Notes: a model not told the origin generated them from the sequence alone. Shown: positions 7,845-17,515, counted from the first letter of the stretch. The stretch is DNA of 47,899 nucleotides from CBDCWT01 sp965223305 (GCA_965223305.1 CBDCWT010000054.1:1-47899), one strand, 5' to 3'. Numbers and translations are program-made.

Positions 7845-10800
7845 ATGGAATTGATCCAGAGCTTTATCCGAAACCCCGTGAAGATTTCGGTCGGCGTGCT
7901 GCTGACGGTGATGTTCGGCGCCATCTCTTTGCTGACGATTCCGAAGCAGCTCACTCCAGACGTACAAAACCCGGTGCTGACGGTCGAGACACGGTGGCCG
8001 GGCGCGAGTCCCCAGGAGGTCGAACGGGAAATCGTACAGGAGCAAGAAGAGCAGCTGCAGAGCACTGAAGGCCTCATCAAGATGACGTCCGAGTGTATGG
8101 ACTCATCTGCGCGGATCACGTTGGAGTTCGTGGTCGGCACAAACATCGAAGACGCGATGTTGCGTGTCAACACACGATTACAGCAGGTTCGCGAGTATCC
8201 CATCGATGCGCTGGAACCGGTCATCGAGGCATCAGACTCTTCGGACAGGCCGATCGCTCGCTTTGTCCTCACCGCCCGCCCGCCCACGATTCAACGTCTC
8301 GAGGAGTTTGTCGAAGAACATCCCGAACTCCAGGACGCTTTGCGTCCCGCCATTGTGGCGATGAATTCTGGGCTACGAGTCTATCGTCTCCAGTTGGCTT
8401 GGGAGGAGTTGGGCAGCGAGCATCCCGAGCTGAAGGAACTCCTTCCCCGCGAACTTGACCTGCAGGAGGTACGCAAGTTTTCAGAGGACGTGCTGGAAAC
8501 TCAGCTCGAGAGAGTGCCGGGCGTGTCAGACGCTTACACGTACGGTGGCCAGCAACAGGAGCTGCAGGTAATTGTCGACCCCGAGCGATTGGCAGCGAGG
8601 CAGCTGACGATCGCCGACGTCCGCAACGCTCTTCGCAGCCAGAACAAAGACACGTCCGGAGGTGACTTTTGGGAAGGCAAACGACGCTGGGTGATTCGCA
8701 CTCTGGGCCAGTTCCGCAATCCGGAGCAAATCGAGCAGCAGGTGCTCGCTACCCGTGGTGGGACCCCGATCTACGTGCGGGATGTGGCCACGGTTAAGCT
8801 TGGGTTCAAGAAAATTGACAGTGCGTCCCGGCGTTACGGTATCTCGAGCAACGGTTTGGGCGTCCGGCGGGCGTCCGGAGCCAACGTCTTGGAAGTGATG
8901 CGCGGCATTCGCGAGACCGCCCAGCAGCTCAACGACGGTTTGCTCAAGCAGCGGGGAATGGAGCTGTATCAATACTACGACGAGACAGAGTACATCCTAT
9001 CTGCGATAGGACTTGTGCAGCAGAACATCTTCATCGGCGGAGCTCTGACGATGGTCGTGCTGCTGCTGTTCCTCCATCTGGGACGGCGGACCTTGCTCAT
9101 GACTCCGCTGATCGCAGCCAGTGCGGTGGCAGCCGCCACGGTCTCGCCTTGGTTCATGCTGATCACTCTGCTGCTGATACTGGGCGCCGGTCTCTGGTTT
9201 GGACGGGGGGCGTTGGTGGTAGGAGTCGCCATACCAGCCAGCATTGTGGGGACTTTTTTGTTGCTGACCGTCATGGGGCGGTCGCTAAACGTGATTAGCC
9301 TCGCCGGCTTGGCGTTCGCGGTTGGGATGCTGGTCGACAATGCGGTGGTGGTTTTAGAGAACATCTATCGCCGCTACGAGCTTGGCGAGGATCCGTTCAC
9401 TGCGGCGGCGCGGGGAACCAATGAAGTCTGGGGAGCGGTGGTGGCGTCAACGTTGACGACCATCGCTGTATTCGTTCCGGTCTTGTTTGTCCAGGAGATG
9501 GCCGGTCAGCTCTTTCGGGACATTGCTCTAGCCATCAGCTGTGCTGTCGGTCTTTCGATGCTTGTCTCCTTCACGGTCATTCCTACGGCGGCCGCCAGGC
9601 TTTTTCGACGGCATCGTAGCGATACCGACAGCGATCAGCCATCCTTCAGCGGCGTGTCAGAGCACCGTCGAACCGCCCGGATCGAGTCTTTGCTAACCGG
9701 CATCGGTCAATACTTGGTGGATCTGGTGCTGCGGGTCAACCGCTGGACTCAGACGAGTTTCGTCCGCTCGTTGCTGGCTGTCGCGCTGCTGGTCGGTTTC
9801 TCCGGCGGACTGAGCTGGCTCTTTTGGCCGAAGGTGGAGTACCTGCCGCAGGGCAACCGCAACTTTGTCTTTTGCAGCGTTTCACCGCCGCCGGGATACA
9901 ACATGAATCAGCTCATCTCGATGGGCACGAAGATTGAAAACGACTTGGAGCCCCATTGGAATGCAGATCGAGGAAGTCAGGCGGCCAAGGAGCTGAATGG
10001 ACCAATCATCAACTACTACTTCTACGTCGTACGCGGTAGGCAGGTGTTCATGGGTTTCCGTTCGGACGATCCTTCCCGCGTGCGAGAGTTGATTCCGCTG
10101 ATCAAGGAGACGGCGTCTCAGTTTCCCGGCACGCTGGCTGTCGCAAGTCAATCCAGCTTGTTTGAACGTGGCCTGACAGGCGGACGCACCATTGACATCG
10201 AGATCACGGGTCCCGAGCTCGAGCAGCTGGTCAGTTTGGGATCGCAGATTCTAGAGGATGTCAAACGGCTGCTGCCGGATGCTCAGGCGATGCCGCGGCC
10301 GAGTCTGGACTTGTCCGGCCCCGAGATCCATGTCGAGCCCAAGCTGGTCGAAGCCTCAGAGATGGGTGTTAACGCCTCCGACCTCGGGTACACTGTCGAC
10401 GCTTTGGTCGACGGTGCCTACGTCGGCGACTATTTTACCGGCGGTGACAAGATCGATTTGTCGATTGTGGGCAAGGATTCTTATGCCCGCCGCACTCAGG
10501 ATCTTGTCTCGCTGCCCATTGCCACCGCCACGGGGCAATTGGTCCCACTCGAGTCGGTCGCTCAGGTCCGCCTGAGCAGTGGTCCTGAGCAGATCAATCG
10601 GCGCGAGCGTCTGCGGGCCATTACGATCCAGGTCAGGCCGGCCGTGACGATGCCGTTGGAGAAGGCGATTCAGCTTGTCAACAGCGAGATCGTCAATCGG
10701 TTGCACGAGGAGGGGACTCTTGACGGCGGCTACATGGTAACGCTGTCGGGTACTGCGGACAAACTGCGCGAGGCGTGGCGAGCGCTCCGCTGGAACTTGC

Positions 10801-11351
10801 TGATGGCGTTGGCAATCACGTACCTGTTGATGGCCGCGCTGTTTGAATCCTGGCTCTATCCTTTTGTGATCATTTTCAGCGTTCCACTTGGTGCGGTTGG
10901 GGGGATCTTAGCCCTGCAGTTCTTGAATTTGTTTGTCTTTCAGGCGTTAGACGTACTTACGATGCTTGGATTTGTCATTCTGATCGGCACCGTTGTGAAC
11001 AATGCGATTCTGATTGTGCACCAGTCGCTGAATCACATTCGACACGATGGTATGACGCCCAAGGACGCAATTAGCGAGAGTGTTCGTACCCGCGTTCGTC
11101 CCATCTTTATTACGACCACCACGACGGTTTTAGGGTTATTGCCGCTGGTCGTGTTTCCCGGTGCTGGCAGCGAGCTGTACCGAGGACTGGGAAGTGTCGT
11201 TCTTGGCGGTCTGGTCTTTTCGACTGTTTTTACTTTGGTGTTGGTGCCAAACGTCTTCCTGTTGACGATGCAGGCAAAGCAGTGGATTGCGACGTTAGTC
11301 GGGCAAACATCTTCGCATCCGGTAACGGATCCCGCCGCATCGTCTCCTTGA
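7845..11351 (+). CDS. RND efflux permease with unusual insertions (AcrB/HAE-like)
   Basis: A 1168-residue proton-driven exporter. It has the standard N-terminal membrane helix, a large periplasmic loop, a first membrane bundle with GMLVDNAVVVLEN, a second loop, and a C-terminal bundle with VVNNAILIV. ATG 7845 is preceded by AAGGA six bases upstream. Three things are odd. About 50-60 extra residues (about 145-205) in the first loop carry two HPEL-type acidic repeats. About 40 extra hydrophobic residues (about 418-458) sit between the usual second and third membrane helices. The AcrB proton-relay positions Asp-Asp and Lys940 read Asp498-Asn499 and Asn1052. Its stop lies 63 bases before the GHL10 hydrolase start. 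The substrate is unknown. Confidence 0.88.
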   Translation: MELIQSFIRNPVKISVGVLLTVMFGAISLLTIPKQLTPDVQNPVLTVETRWPGASPQEVEREIVQEQEEQLQSTEGLIKMTSECMDSSARITLEFVVGTNIEDAMLRVNTRLQQVREYPIDALEPVIEASDSSDRPIARFVLTARPPTIQRLEEFVEEHPELQDALRPAIVAMNSGLRVYRLQLAWEELGSEHPELKELLPRELDLQEVRKFSEDVLETQLERVPGVSDAYTYGGQQQELQVIVDPERLAARQLTIADVRNALRSQNKDTSGGDFWEGKRRWVIRTLGQFRNPEQIEQQVLATRGGTPIYVRDVATVKLGFKKIDSASRRYGISSNGLGVRRASGANVLEVMRGIRETAQQLNDGLLKQRGMELYQYYDETEYILSAIGLVQQNIFIGGALTMVVLLLFLHLGRRTLLMTPLIAASAVAAATVSPWFMLITLLLILGAGLWFGRGALVVGVAIPASIVGTFLLLTVMGRSLNVISLAGLAFAVGMLVDNAVVVLENIYRRYELGEDPFTAAARGTNEVWGAVVASTLTTIAVFVPVLFVQEMAGQLFRDIALAISCAVGLSMLVSFTVIPTAAARLFRRHRSDTDSDQPSFSGVSEHRRTARIESLLTGIGQYLVDLVLRVNRWTQTSFVRSLLAVALLVGFSGGLSWLFWPKVEYLPQGNRNFVFCSVSPPPGYNMNQLISMGTKIENDLEPHWNADRGSQAAKELNGPIINYYFYVVRGRQVFMGFRSDDPSRVRELIPLIKETASQFPGTLAVASQSSLFERGLTGGRTIDIEITGPELEQLVSLGSQILEDVKRLLPDAQAMPRPSLDLSGPEIHVEPKLVEASEMGVNASDLGYTVDALVDGAYVGDYFTGGDKIDLSIVGKDSYARRTQDLVSLPIATATGQLVPLESVAQVRLSSGPEQINRRERLRAITIQVRPAVTMPLEKAIQLVNSEIVNRLHEEGTLDGGYMVTLSGTADKLREAWRALRWNLLMALAITYLLMAALFESWLYPFVIIFSVPLGAVGGILALQFLNLFVFQALDVLTMLGFVILIGTVVNNAILIVHQSLNHIRHDGMTPKDAISESVRTRVRPIFITTTTTVLGLLPLVVFPGAGSELYRGLGSVVLGGLVFSTVFTLVLVPNVFLLTMQAKQWIATLVGQTSSHPVTDPAASSP

Positions 11352-11413
11352 TGTCGCAGATATCGTACGCCTACGGCTGCCGCGTGCTGCTCAGGTCCCG
11401 AGGGAGATCGAAC

Positions 11414-12925
11414 ATGACTCGTGGCAGTGCAATGATCTCGCCTCCCGCACTCGTCTCGGCGCTTATCTTGGTCTTGGTTCAGGTCGCTGAGGCTCAGGAT
11501 GGCCTCCAGCCACGCGCAATACCCTCACCGGCTCGAGAGTTTCGGGCGGCGTGGGTCGCGACTGTCGCCAACATCGACTGGCCCTCGGAACCCGGCTTGT
11601 CCGTCGAGCGACAGCAGAGTGAGGTACGGGCGATCCTTGACCGGCTCGTCGAACTCAACATGAACGCGGTTGTCTTCCAGGTTCGTCCTCAAGCGGACGC
11701 GTTGTACGCATCGGATCTGGAGCCCTGGTCGTTCTATCTAACCGGCAAGCAAGGCCAACCACCGGATCCGTTCTATGATCCCTTGGACTATTGGGTGTCC
11801 GAGGCCCATGCTCGAGGCCTTGAGTTGCACGCTTGGTTTAATCCATATCGGGCAAATCACCCCGCAAATCGTGGCGGCTTGAGCGAGCAGTCGATTGTCA
11901 AGAGTCGCCCGGAGATGGTCGTCAAGTTAGGCAGCCGAGGGTACTACTGGATGGATCCGACGAGAAAGGACGTACAAGACCACTCGATCGCTGTAGTGCT
12001 TGATGTCGTCAACCGCTATGACGTCGACGGCGTTCACTTTGACGACTATTTCTATCCCTATCCGAGCTATCACGACAACCAGGATTTCCCCGACGACGAG
12101 AGCTGGGCGAGCTACCAAGCGTCCGGTGGGACGCTAGCGCGAGGTGACTGGCGGCGGCAGGCCGTTAACACGTTTATCCGGCGGCTCTATGGCGAGATCA
12201 AGAAAGCTAAGCCACATGTGGAGTTTGGAATCAGCCCGTTTGGAATCTGGCGGCCTGGCCATCCAGCGAGCATCCGCGGGCTGGATCAGTACGCAGTTCT
12301 CTACGCCGATGCGAAACGTTGGCTGAATGAGGGCTGGGTAGACTATCTGACGCCGCAGCTCTACTGGCCGATTGCTCAGATTCCGCAGAGCTTTCCCGTG
12401 CTTCTCGGATGGTGGAATCGAGAGAACACTCGCGGGCGTCATCTATGGCCCGGTACTTCACTGGGACGTCTGCGACGAGAAGGCGGTGTGGCCGAGATCT
12501 TAAATCAGGTCATGATCGTGCGCGGCATGAATCCCACCGGGCCGGGTATTTGCATGTTCAGTATGAGGTCATTGCTGCGGAGAGAAGGCCAGCTTGCCGC
12601 GCAGCTTAAGGACGGTCCGTTCGCGGAGCCGGCCCTCATTCCAGCATCTCCGTGGTTGGACAATGAGCCACCGGCGGCTCCTGTGGTCCACATGGCCAAG
12701 CGAGCCGAACATGTTCAAGTCTCGTGGACGGCCGGCAGTGTCGAACCGGTGTCCCTTTGGGTTCTCTACAGTCAGTCGGCGTCGGGCTGGTCCTACCGAA
12801 TTCTGCCAGGTAGGGTAGAGAAGATTGAACTTGCGATCGGTGATGGTGTGTTGAGTAGGGTAGCGATCTCGGCGATCGATCGAAGCCGCAACGAAAGTGA
12901 GAAGACCGTCATCGAAGTGAACTGA
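11414..12925 (+). CDS. Secreted GHL10-family glycosyl hydrolase (DUF187, DigH-like)
   Basis: A 503-residue TIM-barrel hydrolase of the GHL10 group. The family includes DigH/YddW, which cuts peptide-free peptidoglycan strands. Family blocks are FRAAWVATVANIDWPS near the mature N-terminus, NAVVFQVRPQADALY, HAWFNPYRAN, DGVHFDDYFYPYP and DYLTPQLYWP. The C-terminal 80 residues form a beta-rich, fibronectin-like tail. ATG 11414 is preferred because AGGGAG at 11401-11406 precedes it and the first 26 residues form a clean signal peptide ending at AEAQ. An alternative ATG at 11351 overlaps the permease stop. Its place after the efflux genes suggests co-expression and an envelope role. Confidence 0.87.
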   Translation: MTRGSAMISPPALVSALILVLVQVAEAQDGLQPRAIPSPAREFRAAWVATVANIDWPSEPGLSVERQQSEVRAILDRLVELNMNAVVFQVRPQADALYASDLEPWSFYLTGKQGQPPDPFYDPLDYWVSEAHARGLELHAWFNPYRANHPANRGGLSEQSIVKSRPEMVVKLGSRGYYWMDPTRKDVQDHSIAVVLDVVNRYDVDGVHFDDYFYPYPSYHDNQDFPDDESWASYQASGGTLARGDWRRQAVNTFIRRLYGEIKKAKPHVEFGISPFGIWRPGHPASIRGLDQYAVLYADAKRWLNEGWVDYLTPQLYWPIAQIPQSFPVLLGWWNRENTRGRHLWPGTSLGRLRREGGVAEILNQVMIVRGMNPTGPGICMFSMRSLLRREGQLAAQLKDGPFAEPALIPASPWLDNEPPAAPVVHMAKRAEHVQVSWTAGSVEPVSLWVLYSQSASGWSYRILPGRVEKIELAIGDGVLSRVAISAIDRSRNESEKTVIEVN

Positions 12926-12972
12926 CAAGCAGCGCGGTCGTTGTCGTCGGCGTTCCAGCTCGGTATTCAAGA

Positions 12973-15942
12973 ATGGCAGCCATTCGCGACATGCTGACGA
13001 CTGCGGTCGAGCTTCATCGGTCTGGTGACCTGGCAGCTGCCGAGCGGGCTTATCGCCAGATCCTCGTCCAGGATCCCGATCACGCCGATGCCCTGCATCT
13101 ACTGGGAGTGATCTCGCATCAAAGTGGTGACTACGAACGCGCGGTCGAGTTAATTCTGCGCGCAGTCGCTGCGAACCCGCACGACGCAGCATTCCACTCC
13201 AACCTGGGCGGCGCCTACCAGCAGTTGGGGAATCTCGACGAGGCCGTGCAGTGCTTCGAACGGGCGATTTCACTCAACGGTGACTATCCCCAAGCTCACT
13301 ACAACTTAGCTGGCGCTCTACGCAAGCAGCGGCGACTGCCAGAAGCCATCCGGGCCTATCGCCAGGCTCTGCAGCTCGATCCGAACTATGTGGACGCTTG
13401 TTATGGGATGGCAGCCGCCTACTACGAGCAGCAGGATGTTACTCAGGCGATTGCCGCTTGGCAGCGCGTTGTGGAGTTGCAGCCCGACCATGCTGCGGCT
13501 CACAGCAACCTGGGGGTCGCCTTGCAGGCCTCAGGTCGCGTGGATGAGGCGTTGTGCGCTTACCGCCAAGCGATCCAACTCAAAGCAGATTTTGCAGAGG
13601 CCTACAACAATCTCGGTACTGCCTACCAACAGCATGGCGACCTCGCCCAGGCGATTACCTGCTTTCAAACAGCGGCCCAGATGCGGCCGTCATACGCAGA
13701 GGCCTACGACAACCTGGCGACTTCGCTCATCGATCAACAGCGCTACGCCGAAGCGGCCGCGGCGGGCCGCCAGGCGGTCGCCGCCAGACCAGATTTCGCC
13801 GCAGCTCACAACCACTTGGGGATTGCCCTGAAGTCCCTGAACCGGCTGGACGAGGCGATTGCCGCGTACCAGACTGCGGCCAAGTGTAGGCCCGACTACG
13901 CCGAACCATTTCACAATCTGAGTATCGCGTTCAAGGAGCAAGGAAGACTCACCGAAGCGATCGCGGCTGGCCGTCGCGCCGTGCAACTGAGGCCGAACTA
14001 CGCGGCAGGCTATAACGCGCTGGGTATCGCTCTGCATGCTCACGGCCAGCCGGGCCCGGCGATTGAAGCTTACCGGCAGGCCTTGCGACACGACCCGGAG
14101 TCTGCCGATGCCCACATGAACCTGGGCTGCGTCTTGCGCGAAGAAGGTGCATTGGCCGAGGCGGTTGAGCATTGCCGACAGGCGCAGCTACTGAGACCGC
14201 ATGACGCGGCAGCGCTGCTTAACTTGGGGAACGCCCTACGCGCCAATGGAGATGCGACCGGTGGGATTCGTTGCTGGCAGCAGGCGTTAGAGATTTCTCC
14301 TGCGCTCGCCCCGGCCCACAACAACCTCTCCGTTGCTTGGCGGGAAGCCGGACAACTGGACAACGCTCTGGCGGCCAGCCAGCGTGCCTTGCAGCTGAAC
14401 CCGGACAGCGCAGAGGCTCACAACAATCACGCTGTCTCGCTGCGCGAACTGGGTCGGCCTGCAGAGGCAATCGTTGCCTGTCGCCGAGCCCTAGAATTGA
14501 GACCGGCGCACGCCGGTGCCTATGTCAATCTGGCCGCGGCGCTGAAGGACCAGGGAGAGCTGATCGAGGCAATTGAAGCTTATCGGCAGGCGACGCGGCT
14601 CCAGTCCGGTTTGGTAGAGGCCCTCGCGCAGCAGATCCATCTGCAACAGCAAGTTTGTGAATGGGACGAGTTGCCGGCGGTGATTCCGCAGGTAATCTCG
14701 TCGGAGACGTTGGATCAAGGAGATGTGCCACCGTTCAACCTGCTGTCGCTGCCCACTTCGCCCGATCAACAGCATCGTTGCGCGCGGCGTCGGTCGGGGA
14801 GAATGAAGCGGGCAGGTTCCAGTTTCACATTGGCACCTCGCAGTCCGGCGCGGCTAACGGTTGGCTATCTTTCTGCGGACTTTCGCGACCATCCCGTGGC
14901 CAACCTGGCCGTAGAGATGTTTGAACGTCACGACCGCGACCACTTTCGAGTACACGCCTACTCGTTTGGTCCGGACGACGGCAGCCAGTTGCGCGAGCGG
15001 TTGATCGGTGCGTTCGAGCGATTCGTCGACGTCGGGCCCCTCTCCTACGCGCAAGCAGCCGAGCGGATTCACGCAGACGGTGTCGATATCCTCGTGGATC
15101 TGATGGGGCACACGCGCCGCGCGAGAACGCAGATCATGGCATTGCGGCCGGCCCCTGTGCAGGTCAACTTTCTCGGATATCCCGGTACGATGGGTGCGGA
15201 CTTCATCGACTACGTGGTGGTTGACGATTTTCTCGTGCCTCCCTCACAGCAGCCGCACTTCACCGAGCAGTTGATCTATCTGCCCGGCTGCTACCAGCCG
15301 AATGACAGGCAACGGCGAATTGCAGAGCACACGCCCTCTCGCGCCGAGTGTGGTTTACCTGAGTCGGGGTTCGTGTTTTGTTGCTTTAACCAGAGTTACA
15401 AGATCACGCCACAGACGTTCGATATTTGGATGAAGTTGTTGAACCGGTTTCCCCAAAGCGTGCTCTGGCTGTTGGAGTTCAATCGCTTCGCAGTGCCCAA
15501 CCTGAAACGCGAGGCCGAGAGCCGTGGCGTCGATCCACAGCGATTGGTCTTCGCTCCCAAGCAACCGGGGCCGGTGCATTTGGCACGGACTAAGAACGCC
15601 GACTTGTTTCTTGATACTTGGCCTTGCAACGCTCATACCACCGCAAGCGACGCGCTGTGGGCGGGCTGTCCTGTCTTGACTTGTGCTGGACCGACATTTG
15701 CTTCTCGCGTTGCCGGCAGCCTGCTCAGCACACTTGGTCTGACGGAGTTGATCACAGAGTCGCCGGAAGCATACGAACGGCGGGCCTGCGAGTTGGCAAC
15801 CTCCGCTGATTGGTTGGTGGACATCCGGCATCGCTTGGTGGCGGCCCGCGAAGTTTCCAGCCTCTTCGACGGGAGCCGTTTTGCCGCGAATCTTGAGGAG
15901 GCCTACCGGGAGATGTGGCAGCAATATCTGGACGGCGGCTGA
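12973..15942 (+). CDS. TPR-SPINDLY O-linked glycosyltransferase (GT41-like), paralogue 2
   Basis: A 989-residue paralogue of the protein at 3750-6149, with the same layout but about 15-16 tetratricopeptide repeats (residues 15 to about 560). The catalytic region carries FRDHPVA, LGYPGT, CFNQSYKI and LDTWPCNAHTTASDALWAG, so the key His and Lys are kept. It should glycosylate proteins with a nucleotide sugar; the longer repeat superhelix suggests different targets from paralogue 1 (inference). The ATG at 12973 gives an N-terminus that starts directly in the first repeat, with no signal peptide. Confidence 0.9.
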   Translation: MAAIRDMLTTAVELHRSGDLAAAERAYRQILVQDPDHADALHLLGVISHQSGDYERAVELILRAVAANPHDAAFHSNLGGAYQQLGNLDEAVQCFERAISLNGDYPQAHYNLAGALRKQRRLPEAIRAYRQALQLDPNYVDACYGMAAAYYEQQDVTQAIAAWQRVVELQPDHAAAHSNLGVALQASGRVDEALCAYRQAIQLKADFAEAYNNLGTAYQQHGDLAQAITCFQTAAQMRPSYAEAYDNLATSLIDQQRYAEAAAAGRQAVAARPDFAAAHNHLGIALKSLNRLDEAIAAYQTAAKCRPDYAEPFHNLSIAFKEQGRLTEAIAAGRRAVQLRPNYAAGYNALGIALHAHGQPGPAIEAYRQALRHDPESADAHMNLGCVLREEGALAEAVEHCRQAQLLRPHDAAALLNLGNALRANGDATGGIRCWQQALEISPALAPAHNNLSVAWREAGQLDNALAASQRALQLNPDSAEAHNNHAVSLRELGRPAEAIVACRRALELRPAHAGAYVNLAAALKDQGELIEAIEAYRQATRLQSGLVEALAQQIHLQQQVCEWDELPAVIPQVISSETLDQGDVPPFNLLSLPTSPDQQHRCARRRSGRMKRAGSSFTLAPRSPARLTVGYLSADFRDHPVANLAVEMFERHDRDHFRVHAYSFGPDDGSQLRERLIGAFERFVDVGPLSYAQAAERIHADGVDILVDLMGHTRRARTQIMALRPAPVQVNFLGYPGTMGADFIDYVVVDDFLVPPSQQPHFTEQLIYLPGCYQPNDRQRRIAEHTPSRAECGLPESGFVFCCFNQSYKITPQTFDIWMKLLNRFPQSVLWLLEFNRFAVPNLKREAESRGVDPQRLVFAPKQPGPVHLARTKNADLFLDTWPCNAHTTASDALWAGCPVLTCAGPTFASRVAGSLLSTLGLTELITESPEAYERRACELATSADWLVDIRHRLVAAREVSSLFDGSRFAANLEEAYREMWQQYLDGG

Positions 15943-15987
15943 TGCTTTGACCGCTTCTCGCCCGGCGGAAGGATTCTTGGCTTCCTT

Positions 15988-16001
15988 GTGACGCGCGTCA
16001 C
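15988..16001. promoter_or_regulatory. 14-bp perfect palindrome, possible operator
   Basis: GTGACGCGCGTCAC reads the same on both strands and lies 87 bases upstream of the acyltransferase-like gene, in the gap after the glycosyltransferase. A dimeric regulator site is possible, but nothing else in the sequence supports it. Confidence 0.25.
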
Positions 16002-16087
16002 GGCTACCATGGGGGCTCATACCCGTGTTTGCCAGGGGCAGAGTGCTTGGAACCGTTGTCTTTCCGTCTGCAAACGAAGGAAATCTC

Positions 16088-17425
16088 ATGAGCTCCGACG
16101 AATATAGGCTGGCTCCGTTGTCCGATGAAGAGGCACCCAGCCTCAGGGCGGGGGGGGATCCGGAATTCGCGCAGCGGAGGCTGCGGTCGTTGGACACCTA
16201 TCGTGGCCTGATCATGATCTCTCTGGCTTTCGCCGGCTTTGGCTTGGCGGCCACGGCGCGAAATCACTTGAAGGAGAATCCGGCAGCGGAGATCTGGTCG
16301 CAGGTTGAATTCCACTTCACCCACACGCAATGGGTCGGCTGCAGCTATTGGGATCTCGTCCAGCCGTCATTCATGTTCATGGTCGGAGTTTCGCTGGCTT
16401 ATTCCTACGCCAAGCGGCGGCGGCTGGGACATTCGTATCCGCGCATGCTTTCGCATGCCCTCTGGCGATCGATCATCTTAGTCTTGCTGGGCATCTTCTT
16501 GACGTCGCACGGCCGCACCAACTGGTCGCTGATGAACGTCCTGTCACAGATTGGGCTTGGCTACACGTTTCTGTTTTTGATGTGGCGACGGCCGTTTATC
16601 TTTCAGGCGATCGTAGCGGCCGTTGTATTGGTTGGCGTATGGATCGCCTATTTCACCTTTCCATCGTTTGACTCTCAGACGCAAATCGACATGGAGTTTG
16701 GGGCCCCCGAGGTTGGTGTGTCGGCCGAGTGGGCCCAAGAGCATCTTGCCGGAGTTGGCAAGGCGTGGCACAAGAACGCCAATTTGGGACATCGCATTGA
16801 TGTCTGGCTGTTGAACCAGATACCGCGGCCGGAGCCGTTCGAGTTCAACTCGGGAGGGTACCAAACGATCAATTTTATTCCGTCGTTTGTGACGATGTTG
16901 ATCGGCCTGATGTGCGGAGAGCTGCTGCGCGCCAAGAGCTCGGCCGGTAACAAATTGCTGATCCTCTTACTGGCAGGGGCCGCCGGTATCGGAGTTGGCA
17001 TGCTGATGGATGTCAGTGGGTTGTGTCCGCTCGTGAAGCGGATCTGGACGCCAAGCTGGACACTCTACTCGACCGGTTGGTGCTGTTTGATTCTGGCGGC
17101 CCTTTATTGCGTCGTCGACGTGATGCGGCTGGGCTTCCTGGCCTTTCCGATTGTGGTCGTGGGGGTCAACTCGTTGGCAATCTACTGCATGAGCATGTTG
17201 CTCAAGCCGTGGACCGCCCGCATGCTCGAGACCCATTTTGGCGATCAAGTCTTCCGGTTAAGGGCACGTTTCGGGGACGATCTCTACCGGTTATGGTTCA
17301 TGGACGACGCAAGAGAGGCAGCTCTGCTCGCGTACCAGCCGACAGTCCAAGCGGTTCTTGTGGGCCTTGTGTTTTGGCTCGTTTGCCTCTGGATGTACCG
17401 ACAGCGGATCTTTGTGCGGATTTGA
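16088..17425 (+). CDS. Multi-pass membrane acyltransferase-like protein (HGSNAT/DUF5009 type)
   Basis: A 445-residue protein with about ten hydrophobic segments. The N-terminal block RRLRSLDTYRGLIMISLAFAG, followed by a large loop and WVGCSYWDLVQPSFMFMVGVS, is typical of the heparan-alpha-glucosaminide N-acetyltransferase-like/DUF5009 family. Distant relatives acetylate glucosamine residues across a membrane; the activity of bacterial members is mostly inferred. ATG 16088 has GAAGGA seven bases upstream and gives a short cytoplasmic tail before the first membrane segment. It is transcribed alone between larger genes. A role in acylating cell-surface sugar is possible but not shown. Confidence 0.82.
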   Translation: MSSDEYRLAPLSDEEAPSLRAGGDPEFAQRRLRSLDTYRGLIMISLAFAGFGLAATARNHLKENPAAEIWSQVEFHFTHTQWVGCSYWDLVQPSFMFMVGVSLAYSYAKRRRLGHSYPRMLSHALWRSIILVLLGIFLTSHGRTNWSLMNVLSQIGLGYTFLFLMWRRPFIFQAIVAAVVLVGVWIAYFTFPSFDSQTQIDMEFGAPEVGVSAEWAQEHLAGVGKAWHKNANLGHRIDVWLLNQIPRPEPFEFNSGGYQTINFIPSFVTMLIGLMCGELLRAKSSAGNKLLILLLAGAAGIGVGMLMDVSGLCPLVKRIWTPSWTLYSTGWCCLILAALYCVVDVMRLGFLAFPIVVVGVNSLAIYCMSMLLKPWTARMLETHFGDQVFRLRARFGDDLYRLWFMDDAREAALLAYQPTVQAVLVGLVFWLVCLWMYRQRIFVRI

Positions 17426-17485
17426 TCGTCGGGAAGCTGGCATGGCTCGTGTGCCTCTAGGTCGTGACAGCGGATGACCGCTTAT

Positions 17486-17515
17486 TTGTGGGTGCGCGGC
17501 CGTTTAGCTTAGAAT
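17486..17515 (+). promoter_or_regulatory. Putative promoter of the PSCyt gene
   Basis: TTGTGG (17486-17491) and TAGAAT (17510-17515) are separated by 18 bases, 67 bases upstream of the start codon at 17583. The fit to a housekeeping-sigma promoter is moderate. Confidence 0.35.

Noticed and set aside
7580..8287. 235-residue minus-strand frame across the adaptor/permease junction
   Set aside because: It overlaps two well-supported RND genes; its composition is the low-complexity Ser/Arg type of an antisense shadow.
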